64,000 nt of DNA from an uncultured Oscillospiraceae bacterium (GTDB taxonomy: Bacteria; Bacillota; Clostridia; Oscillospirales; Oscillospiraceae), in NCBI GenBank assembly GCA_900759385.1, contig CAAEUZ010000111.1:1-64000 (forward strand), read 5' to 3'. The first letter of the stretch is position 1. Every line of letters begins with the position of its first letter. A program made the translations under genes and the position numbers. Below the pieces are notes generated by a model, which made no database searches, was not told where the DNA came from, and saw only the letters and a program-made list of their open reading frames with translations. This document shows positions 16,163-22,837 of the stretch, one piece after another.

Positions 16163-16337
16163 AGCCATCCCCTTGCAGAAAGAATAAGCGCCGCATGGGC
16201 ACATATTTTTTTGAGGATATCATATCCGCCATTATTTGACACCAAATCGAGATGAAATCTTTGTAAAATTGAGGTAAACACAGGCAGGGCGTGCGGGAGC
16301 CGGGAGGCTCCCGCAGCGTTCAGCGTTAAATCCTCAA

Positions 16338-16550
16338 TCAGTCGTCCCAGTCATCGTCATCCCAGTCGTCGTCATCCCAGTCGTCGTCCCAGTCATCGTC
16401 ATCCCAGTCATCGTCATCCCAGTCATCGTCATCCCAGTCATCGTCATCCCAGTCATCGTCATCCCAGTCATCATCGTCCCAGTCATCGTCATCCCAGTCA
16501 TCATCGTCCCAGTCGTCGTCATCCCAGCCGTCGTCGTCCCAGTCGTCGTC
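16338..16550 (-). repeat. 15-base tandem repeat coding the Asp/Trp tail
   Basis: About fourteen copies of a 15-base unit (GATGACGATGACTGG on the coding strand, with few silent changes) encode DDDDW. Tandem identity makes length change by slippage likely. Confidence 0.9.
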
Positions 16551-17282
16551 TCCGTAGATATCGTCATCGCGCTCGACCTCGGTTACGCGGCCGGTATAGG
16601 CGTCCACTTCGTATTCGTACTCCACGCCGTCAATGATCATCTCAACTTCATAGTCACCGTCGTCGAGCTCGTATTCCTTTATGACGAACTGGGGGTTGCT
16701 GACGCCGGCCTGGGTAGCTACGAGGCGCTCGGCCGCGCTGGAGCTGATATAGCCGCGGTCGGCATAGGCGGCGTTGTAGTCGTCCTCGTCGATGGACACC
16801 GGACGGCTGGATCCGCCGCGCTCACTTACGGCCTGCCTGACAGCCTGCTCCACGCCGGTTAGGAAGCCGTCGGGGGACTCGGAGCCGCGCTCGAGCTTCA
16901 GCACTATATTGCGCTCGTTGCCGGCCACCGTCGTGTCGAAGTATCCGGCGGCGTCTATCTCGCCCACCAGCTCGGCGGCCACGGCGTCTGCGGGACGGCC
17001 CTCATAGCCGCTGTAGCCTTCGAGGACCGCCCGGCCGTCTGCGTTGAGGCCGTTCAGAGCCACGACATCGCCGGACATGTCGTAGTCGAGCTCTATGGCC
17101 GGGTTTACGCTCAGCAGCAGGGTGCCGGCGCTCAGAGCCTGGGCGGTTTCGGATTGTGCCGCCGTGCTGGCTGCGGCGGTGGACTCGGGGGCGGTGTCGT
17201 TATTTCCTCCGCAGCCGGCGAGCACCAGCAGGGCGGAGGCAGCGGCGGCTATGCCGAGGGATTTCAGGCTGATCTTCTTCAT
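16338..17282 (-). CDS. Lipoprotein with RsgI middle domain, PepSY-like region and WDDDD-repeat tail
   Basis: A 314-residue lipoprotein from ATG 17282 (AAGGAG 9 bases upstream). The signal peptide ends in the lipobox VLAGC. Residues about 50-115 match the RsgI middle domain of the gene two doors down (LLSVNPAIELDYDM, ALNGLNADGRAVLEGY). A PepSY-like part follows (YAEDRGYISSSAAERLVATQ-type, YEVEMIIDGVEYEYEVDAYT). Residues from about 243 are a nearly pure tandem Asp/Trp tail with 14 or so repeats. There is no anti-sigma domain, so it may be a surface partner or a sensor decoy for the SigI system. Function unknown. Confidence 0.75.
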   Translation of the reverse strand: MKKISLKSLGIAAAASALLVLAGCGGNNDTAPESTAAASTAAQSETAQALSAGTLLLSVNPAIELDYDMSGDVVALNGLNADGRAVLEGYSGYEGRPADAVAAELVGEIDAAGYFDTTVAGNERNIVLKLERGSESPDGFLTGVEQAVRQAVSERGGSSRPVSIDEDDYNAAYADRGYISSSAAERLVATQAGVSNPQFVIKEYELDDGDYEVEMIIDGVEYEYEVDAYTGRVTEVERDDDIYGDDDWDDDGWDDDDWDDDDWDDDDWDDDDWDDDDWDDDDWDDDDWDDDDWDDDDWDDDWDDDDWDDDDWDD

Positions 17283-17408
17283 TTGGGTCATCTCCTTGAT
17301 TAATGAATGTATATGGCTTTTTAAGTTCCTTTTTGCCTTACACCCATAGACTACGGAGACGGTGGGCCGAAACCGGGGTCGGGGAATATTTTTTTCAAAA
17401 AAATTTTT

Positions 17409-17433
17409 CCGGCGCAGGAAAGCCCTGCGCCGG
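17409..17433 (-). terminator. Terminator of the Crp/Fnr gene
   Basis: CCGGCGCAGG and CCTGCGCCGG form a 10-bp stem; on the minus strand it runs into AAAAATTTTTTT. It lies 17 bases past the stop. Confidence 0.75.
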
Positions 17434-17449
17434 TCCTGATATAATGGGG

Positions 17450-18115
17450 CTATGCCATTTCGCCGGCCAGCTTTTTAAGCCGGTCCGTATCGCAGAGCCG
17501 ATAGGTTTTCGGCCCGTCGGGCCGCAGTATGCCTGCGCACCGGAAGTCACCGAGCAGCCGGCTCAAATGGCGGGGCGTGATGCCGAGGCTCCCTGCTGCG
17601 GCCCGGCCCTTCATGTACACCCTGCCTTCAACGGCGTTTTCCAGCAGATAGGCGGCCAGGCGGTTCCTGGCCGGATACAGCAGCGCGCGCGAGCAGGCCG
17701 AGGATGTGTTGTAGAGCCTGCGCATGAGGTTGCGGCACACGAGCCGGTAAAAGTTGTGGCTCTCCATGTCTCCGCTAAGCGCGCCCGCCGGCACTGAGAT
17801 GAGCACGGCGGTGCCTTTGGCGCGGACGTCGTGCAGTACCGGCCGGTTCTGCAGGTATTCTATGTCCCCGAGCAGGTGAGGAGGCTGGGCCTCGGCTATG
17901 ACCGCGAGCCGGCCCTCCGGAGAGAGCGAGCAGATGCGGGCCGCGCCGGAGACAAGCACCATCAGGGAACGCACCTCGCCGCCCGCCGCCATTATACATT
18001 CGCCGGGCCCGTATTCCAGCAGCCTCGCCCCGGCGATGAGCTCCGGCGTGAAAAAGTCCCCGGCGCCGATGAGCTCAATATATCCTTCCAGACCGGATTT
18101 TGCCAGCTCGCGCAT
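17450..18115 (-). CDS. Crp/Fnr-family transcriptional regulator
   Basis: A 221-residue regulator. The cyclic-nucleotide-binding-like beta roll covers about 20-120 (LLEYGPGECIMAAGGEVRSL, LVSGAARICSLSPEGRLAVI) and a winged helix occupies the C-terminus (AAGSLGITPRHLSRLLGDFR). There is no N-terminal Cys cluster for a 4Fe-4S FNR centre and the Arg-Ser cAMP pocket is not obvious, so the signal is unknown; YeiL-type regulators look most similar. The ATG at 18115 has GGAGG 8 bases upstream. It is divergent from the adenosylhomocysteinase-like gene. Confidence 0.85.
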   Translation of the reverse strand: MRELAKSGLEGYIELIGAGDFFTPELIAGARLLEYGPGECIMAAGGEVRSLMVLVSGAARICSLSPEGRLAVIAEAQPPHLLGDIEYLQNRPVLHDVRAKGTAVLISVPAGALSGDMESHNFYRLVCRNLMRRLYNTSSACSRALLYPARNRLAAYLLENAVEGRVYMKGRAAAGSLGITPRHLSRLLGDFRCAGILRPDGPKTYRLCDTDRLKKLAGEMA

Positions 18116-18135
18116 ATAATGTGCCTCCAAACATA

Positions 18136-18172
18136 GACATATGTCCTTTTTTAAGTATACCAGCTGTGGTAT
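18136..18172. promoter_or_regulatory. Two palindromes between the crp-like and ahcY-like genes
   Basis: GACATATGTC (18136-18145) and ATACCA-GCTG-TGGTAT (18157-18172). Either could bind the divergent Crp/Fnr protein; neither matches the FNR or CRP consensus closely. Confidence 0.35.
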
Positions 18173-18224
18173 GCTCAGGCAAGAGGCCGGGCGCCTGAAT
18201 TACACTGAACTGAGGGTGACTGCT

Positions 18225-19403
18225 GTGCTTGAGTCTAGGATTGACGACCCCGCCCTGGCTGAGGCCGGGGCCGAAAGAATCAAGTGGTACCGCGAGAAGA
18301 TGGACCTGGTGCGCGCCTTCCGCAGGCGCTATGAGCTGGAGCGCCCCTTCGCCGGGAAACGCCTGCTGGTCTGCATGCACTGCGAGCCGAAGGCCGCGGT
18401 GCGCACGGAGGCCCTTCTGGCCGGCGGGGCGGAGCGCATAGTCTTTGTCGGCAACCTGGGCTCCACCAAGCCGGACACGGCGGCTTATCTCGCCGCGCTG
18501 CCGAACGTGACGGTGCTGGCGCGCCGCGATGACACGCTCGATGATTTGCAGCGCAGCGTTGCCGCGGCGATGGAGGAGTCGTTTGACCTCATGATGGACA
18601 ACGGCGCGGCGCTTATGCAGCAGTACTGGCGGCAGCGAGAGAAATGGAAGCCGCTCGGGGCCATTGAGGAGACGCGCTCCGGCAGGCTCATACTCGACCG
18701 CGACGGCATAAAGCCGGACTTCCCCGTGCTGGTAATTGACGACTCTCCGGTCAAGCGGCTGGTGGAGAACGAGGTCGGCGTGGGGCAGTCCGTGGTAGAC
18801 GGCTTCATGCGGGCGACCAGCATGCTCGTAGGCGGAAAGCGTGTGCTTATCATCGGCTACGGCTGGTGCGGGACGGGGATTTCGCAGCGCTTCCGCGCGC
18901 TGGGCGCGGTCACGATGGTCTGCGACACAGACCCGCTGCGCCTGCTCAAAGCCAAGCTGGAGGGGCACATCGTCGGCCGCCTGGAAGAGCTGCTGCCGCA
19001 GGCGGACGTGGTCTGCACAGTCACCGGCCGCTTTGACGTAATCGGTGAGCGCGAGCTGCGTCAGCTCCGTGACGGCGCGGTGCTCTGCAATGCCGGGCAC
19101 TACAACATGGAGATAGACACCGCGCGCCTGGGCGAAATCGCGCAGAGCCGCGAGCGTATGCAGGACGGCGTGGAGCGGTACACCGTGGACGGAAAGCGCA
19201 TCTACCTCCTGCAGGGGGCCAACCCGCTGAACCTGGCCTCCGGCGCGGGCAACCCCATAGAGATCATGGAGCTGGGCTACGCCCTGCAGCTGCTGAGCCT
19301 GGAGCGCATAGTTAAAGATCCCGGCCTGCCGGAGGGCGCACAGCCACTGCCTGACGACATAAATGCCGCCGCCTGTGAGCTGGCGCTCTGGGGGGCAGAG
19401 TGA
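18225..19403 (+). CDS. S-adenosyl-L-homocysteine hydrolase family protein
   Basis: A 392-residue NAD-dependent adenosylhomocysteinase-fold protein from GTG 18225, which has TGAGGG 8 bases upstream (earlier in-frame ATGs lack one). Family marks: WYREKM near 20, the substrate Asp/Asn segment LMMDNGAAL near 125, NAD loop VLIIGYGWCGTGISQRFRAL near 210 and NAGHYNMEID near 290. The usual C-terminal KPxxYRY tail is absent and the protein is shorter than the 420-470 of classical AhcY. It may therefore act on a related nucleoside-thioether. Confidence 0.8.
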   Translation: MLESRIDDPALAEAGAERIKWYREKMDLVRAFRRRYELERPFAGKRLLVCMHCEPKAAVRTEALLAGGAERIVFVGNLGSTKPDTAAYLAALPNVTVLARRDDTLDDLQRSVAAAMEESFDLMMDNGAALMQQYWRQREKWKPLGAIEETRSGRLILDRDGIKPDFPVLVIDDSPVKRLVENEVGVGQSVVDGFMRATSMLVGGKRVLIIGYGWCGTGISQRFRALGAVTMVCDTDPLRLLKAKLEGHIVGRLEELLPQADVVCTVTGRFDVIGERELRQLRDGAVLCNAGHYNMEIDTARLGEIAQSRERMQDGVERYTVDGKRIYLLQGANPLNLASGAGNPIEIMELGYALQLLSLERIVKDPGLPEGAQPLPDDINAAACELALWGAE

Positions 19404-19458
19404 GCGGGAGCAAAGGGCCTGATGCTGCTCGCTGGCGGCTCGCTGCCGCCTGAAAACA

Positions 19459-19490
19459 ACGCCCCGGCGTTCCTGTCAACGCCGGGGCGT
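19459..19490 (-). terminator. Bidirectional terminator between ahcY-like and rrf2 genes
   Basis: ACGCCCCGGCGTT and AACGCCGGGGCGT form a 13-bp stem, followed by TGTTTTC on minus and ATAAAT on plus, between convergent genes. Confidence 0.7.
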
Positions 19491-19507
19491 ATAAATGGAT
19501 GGGACTT

Positions 19508-19912
19508 TCAGACGCCGCTCTCCGCCAGGGACGCGAGCGTGACGCCGTCAAAGTAATCGTTGGTCAGCGCCTGAAAACCGCGCCACAGGGGGACCGTTTT
19601 GCAGGACTCACTTCTGGCGCACGGCTCGGCGCCGCAGGCCAGGCAGGCCACGGGCGCGAGGTCGCCCTCCGTGACGCGCAGTATCTCCCCGGCCGTGTAC
19701 TCCTCGGGGCTCCTGGTGAGGCGGTAGCCGCCGCCCTTGCCGTGTATGCCCTCCACCAGCCCGCTTTTGGACAGGGCTGGCATGATCTGCTCCAGGTACT
19801 TGAGCGAAATCCCCTGCCTGGCGGCGACCTCCTTCATGGGTATGAAGCCCCCGGCGTGCTCCGCCAGGTCTATCATCACGCGCAGAGCGTATCTGCCCCT
19901 TGTTGAAATCAT
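19508..19912 (-). CDS. Rrf2-family regulator (IscR/CymR-like)
   Basis: A 134-residue Rrf2 regulator. The winged helix is MISTRGRYALRVMIDLAEHA, QGISLKYLEQIMPALSKSGL and VEGIHGKGGGYRLTRSPEEY. A Cys-rich loop (CLACGAEPCARSESC, near 90-105) could hold an Fe-S cluster as in IscR. ATG 19912 has AAGGTGG upstream. It sits downstream of nifS and nifU on the same strand, and twin palindromes at the nifS promoter are its likely operators. Confidence 0.9.
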   Translation of the reverse strand: MISTRGRYALRVMIDLAEHAGGFIPMKEVAARQGISLKYLEQIMPALSKSGLVEGIHGKGGGYRLTRSPEEYTAGEILRVTEGDLAPVACLACGAEPCARSESCKTVPLWRGFQALTNDYFDGVTLASLAESGV

Positions 19913-19942
19913 CGCCTTCACCACCTTGCTTGTTTACAGCCT

Positions 19943-19972
19943 ATTGTATAACAAAACCGCCGGCAAATTCAA
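19943..19972 (-). promoter_or_regulatory. Promoter of the rrf2 gene
   Basis: Minus strand TTGAAT (19967-19972), 18 bases, TACAAT (19943-19948), 31 bases before the ATG. This gives rrf2 its own transcript besides any readthrough from nifU. Confidence 0.6.
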
Positions 19973-20000
19973 GCTCCGCCGCGTTTTGCGCTGCTGTACT

Positions 20001-20432
20001 TTATTCGCCGTCGAAGTGCAGAGGGCAGGCGTCGTCCGCGCACTGCGGCTCGTACGGCATCCCCCTGCGCCGGTAGTAGTCCTCAAGCGCCTTTTTGATG
20101 GCCTCCTCGGCCAGCACGGAGCAGTGGAGCTTGTGCGCGGGCAGGCCGTCGAGCGCCTCGGCCACCGCCTTGTTCGTAAGCTCCATCGCCTCGGAGACGG
20201 GTTTGCCCTTTATCATCTCCGTCGCCATGGAGCTGGACGCGATGGCGCTGCCGCAGCCGAAGGTCTCAAACTTGACGTCGGTGACGATGTCGCCGTCTAT
20301 CTTCAGGTATATCTTCATGATGTCGCCGCACTTGGCGTTGCCGACCTCTCCGACGCCGTCCGCGTCCTCTATAACGCCCACGTTCCTGGGGTGGCGGAAA
20401 TGGTCCATAACGGTCTCGCTGTAAAGAGCCAT
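20001..20432 (-). CDS. nifU: Fe-S cluster scaffold NifU/IscU-like
   Basis: A 143-residue IscU-fold scaffold. The three cluster cysteines are visible: GNAKCGD near 35, FGCGSAIASSS near 60 and LHCSVLAEEAIK near 103. It has a C-terminal extension with two more Cys (CADDACPLHF), as in clostridial NifU-like scaffolds. ATG 20432 is preceded by GAGGTG and follows the nifS stop by 10 bases. It receives sulfur from NifS and assembles 2Fe-2S or 4Fe-4S clusters. Confidence 0.93.
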   Translation of the reverse strand: MALYSETVMDHFRHPRNVGVIEDADGVGEVGNAKCGDIMKIYLKIDGDIVTDVKFETFGCGSAIASSSMATEMIKGKPVSEAMELTNKAVAEALDGLPAHKLHCSVLAEEAIKKALEDYYRRRGMPYEPQCADDACPLHFDGE

Positions 20433-20442
20433 GATTTTCACC

Positions 20443-21633
20443 TCACTGAATTATGTATTGTCTCGCGCCGCTCTCAAGCTCGCGCCACACCGGGGATATG
20501 CTCCTGAGGTATGCCACGACCTCCGTGACGGCCTTTATCGTATAGTCTATGTCGGCCTCGCTTGTATCCTCCGAGAGCGTCAGGCGCAGGGAGCCGTGAG
20601 CCACCTCGTGCGGCCTGCCTATGGCCAGCAGCACATGGCTGGGGTCGAGCGAGCCGGAGGTGCAGGCCGAGCCGGAGGAGGCGCAGATGCCTTTGTCGTC
20701 CAGCAGCAACAGCAGCGACTCGCCCTCTATGCCCTCAAAGCAGAAGCTCACATTGCCGGGGAGCCTGCGCTCAGCGTCGCCGTTGAGCGCCGAGTGCGGT
20801 ATGCGCGAAAGCCCGGCGATAAGCCGGTCACGCAGCGCGGTCATTTGCGCGCTGCTGCGCTCCATGTTCCGCGCGGCCTCGTCCAGAGCCGCCGCCAGGC
20901 CCGCGATGCCGGCGGTGTTCTCCGTTCCGGCGCGTTTGCCGCGCTCCTGCGCGCCGCCCTCGATGAGATTGGTCAGCGCTGTGCCTCGCCTGGCGTAGAA
21001 CGCGCCCACGCCCTTGGGGCCGTGGAACTTGTGCGCCGAGAGAGACAGCATGTCTATGTTCTGCGCTCTCACGTCTATGGGCAGGTGTCCCGCCGCCTGC
21101 ACGGCGTCCGTGTGGAACAGCACGCCCCGCTCGCGGCACACGCGGCCTATCTCCGCTATCGGCTGTATCGTGCCTATCTCGTTGTTGGCGTACATGACCG
21201 TCACCAGGCAGGTGTCCGGGCGTATGGCGGCGGCCAGCTCCTCCACTCGCACGAGTCCGTCGCTGTGGACGTCCAGCAGCGTGACTTCAAAGCCCTCTTT
21301 CTCCAGCTTTGAGAGCGTATGCAGCACGGCGTGGTGTTCGAAGGCCGTGGATATTATGTGCCGCTTCCCGGCTCTCGCGCCAATGTCCGCGGCGGAGCGT
21401 ATGGCCTGGTTGTCCGCCTCGCTGCCGCCGGAGGTGAAGATTATCTCCCGAGGCTCGCAGTTCAAGACCCCGGCGACGGTCTCGCGGGCGCGCTCCAGCG
21501 CCTCCTTCGCCTTCTGGCCAAAGGCGTACAGGCTGGAGGGGTTGCCGTACTGCTCCTGAAAATACGGCAGCATGGCGTTCAGGGCGGCGTCGCTCACGCG
21601 CGTGGTGGCGGCGTTGTCCAGATATATAAACAT
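20443..21633 (-). CDS. nifS: Cysteine desulfurase NifS
   Basis: A 396-residue PLP enzyme that takes sulfur from cysteine to give alanine and a persulfide. The N-terminus [19 protein letters not shown] is typical, the PLP lysine is in [12 protein letters not shown] near 205, and the catalytic Cys is in SSGSACTSG near 325 (NifS/IscS group I loop). First gene of the nifS-nifU(-rrf2) unit, under a promoter carrying two Rrf2-type palindromes. Confidence 0.96.
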   Translation of the reverse strand: MFIYLDNAATTRVSDAALNAMLPYFQEQYGNPSSLYAFGQKAKEALERARETVAGVLNCEPREIIFTSGGSEADNQAIRSAADIGARAGKRHIISTAFEHHAVLHTLSKLEKEGFEVTLLDVHSDGLVRVEELAAAIRPDTCLVTVMYANNEIGTIQPIAEIGRVCRERGVLFHTDAVQAAGHLPIDVRAQNIDMLSLSAHKFHGPKGVGAFYARRGTALTNLIEGGAQERGKRAGTENTAGIAGLAAALDEAARNMERSSAQMTALRDRLIAGLSRIPHSALNGDAERRLPGNVSFCFEGIEGESLLLLLDDKGICASSGSACTSGSLDPSHVLLAIGRPHEVAHGSLRLTLSEDTSEADIDYTIKAVTEVVAYLRSISPVWRELESGARQYIIQ

Positions 21634-21664
21634 GTCAGACCTCCTTATCGTTGATATCCCGGTT

Positions 21665-21730
21665 TATTTACCTACTTATTAGCTAGGCAATACAGTATCA
21701 CTATTTACCTACTTTGTCAATAGGTAAATA
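21665..21730 (-). promoter_or_regulatory. nifS promoter with two tandem Rrf2-type operators
   Basis: Minus-strand promoter TTGACA (21715-21720), 17 bases, TACTGT (21692-21697). Palindrome 1 is TATTTACCTA, 9 bases, TAGGTAAATA (21702-21730, perfect). Palindrome 2 repeats the same layout at 21665-21693 with a degenerate right arm (TAGGCAATAC). Together they cover the -35, spacer, -10 and start region, ideal for repression. Confidence 0.75.
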
Positions 21731-21740
21731 CGCCGCAAAA

Positions 21741-21768
21741 ACGGCTCCCCCATGAGCGGGGGAGCCGT
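21741..21768 (-). terminator. Terminator of the nrdAB operon
   Basis: ACGGCTCCCCC and GGGGGAGCCGT, 11-bp stem, run into TTTTTGCGG on the minus strand shortly after the nrdB stop. Confidence 0.85.
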
Positions 21769-21780
21769 CCGTATTTCAGA

Positions 21781-22824
21781 TTACAGGTCGTCTACGAGCG
21801 CGGTGCTCTTGGCGTAAGCTGTGCTCCTGGCCTCGAAGAAGTCGGTCTTGACCAGGTTGGCGTTGGAGTACTGGCCGACCCAGGCCATGTTCTCCGGCTC
21901 GGTCTCAAAGCCCTCGTACAGCGTGCCGTAGCCGAGGCCGGACCAGCGCAGGTTGCCGAGGTACTTTATGTAGCTGGTGACCATGTCGCGCGTCAGGCCC
22001 GGGATGTCGTCGCCGATGACGTAATGGCCCCAGGCTATCTCCTGCCTGACGCCTTCCTCGAGCATATCGCGCAGCACGGCGACGTTCTCGTCGCTGAAGA
22101 GCTCGGGGTTTTCCTTCTGCAGCTCGTGTATGATGCTGCGGAAGAGCCAGAGGTGGGTGTTCTCGTCGCGGTTGATGTAGCGTATCTCCTGCGCGGAGCC
22201 GGGCATCTTGCCGTTGCGGGCCAGGTTGTAGAAGAACATGAAGCCCGAGTAGAAGTAGATGCCCTCGAGGATGTAGTTGGCCATCATGACCTTGAGCAGG
22301 GTGAAGGCGTCCTTTTTCACCTGGAACTCGTTGTAGAGGTCGCCGATGAAGGTGTTGCGGCGCAGCAGGTGCTCGTCCGTCTTCCACTGGTAGAGGATGC
22401 CGTCGCGCTCCGTGGGGGAGCAGATGGTGTCCAGCATGTAGCTGTAGCTCTGCGAGTGGACGCACTCCTGGAAGGTCTGGATGTTCAGGCAGAGGTTCAC
22501 CTCGTTGGCGGTGACGTACTCGCCGATGCAGGGCAGGTTGGCGGTCTGGATGCTGTCCAGGAACACCAGGAAGCTGAGTATCTTGTCGTAGGCCGTGCGC
22601 TCGGGCTTTGAGAGATTCGGGTAGTCCTTGACGTCCTGGCTGAGGTTTATCTCCTCGGGTATCCAGAAGTTGTTCATCGCCTGGCGGTACCAGCTGCTGA
22701 CCCAGGGGTAGCGCATGTTGTTGAAGTCGTTGAGGTTGGTGGTGTTGCCGCCTATCATGCGGCGCAGGCGCACCTCGGTGTCGCCGCTGGGGTTGAAAAG
22801 GGGCTTTTTCTTCAGCTCTGACAT
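21781..22824 (-). CDS. nrdB: Ribonucleotide reductase class I, beta subunit
   Basis: A 347-residue ferritin-like radical subunit. Metal ligands are recognisable: LVFLDSIQ near 90, ECVHSQSY near 120 (Glu, His and the radical Tyr four residues later), NYILEGIYF near 180 and RDENTHLW near 215. The Tyr is present, so this is not a Tyr-less class Ic. It is 14 bases downstream of nrdA. Ia versus Ib is not resolved; no nrdI is seen beside it. Confidence 0.93.
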   Translation of the reverse strand: MSELKKKPLFNPSGDTEVRLRRMIGGNTTNLNDFNNMRYPWVSSWYRQAMNNFWIPEEINLSQDVKDYPNLSKPERTAYDKILSFLVFLDSIQTANLPCIGEYVTANEVNLCLNIQTFQECVHSQSYSYMLDTICSPTERDGILYQWKTDEHLLRRNTFIGDLYNEFQVKKDAFTLLKVMMANYILEGIYFYSGFMFFYNLARNGKMPGSAQEIRYINRDENTHLWLFRSIIHELQKENPELFSDENVAVLRDMLEEGVRQEIAWGHYVIGDDIPGLTRDMVTSYIKYLGNLRWSGLGYGTLYEGFETEPENMAWVGQYSNANLVKTDFFEARSTAYAKSTALVDDL

Positions 22825-22837
22825 TTTCTCTCTCCTC

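Noticed and set aside
16338..16550. CRISPR-like regular repeat
   Set aside because: The repeats are directly adjacent 15-base units in frame within a coding region, with no spacers.
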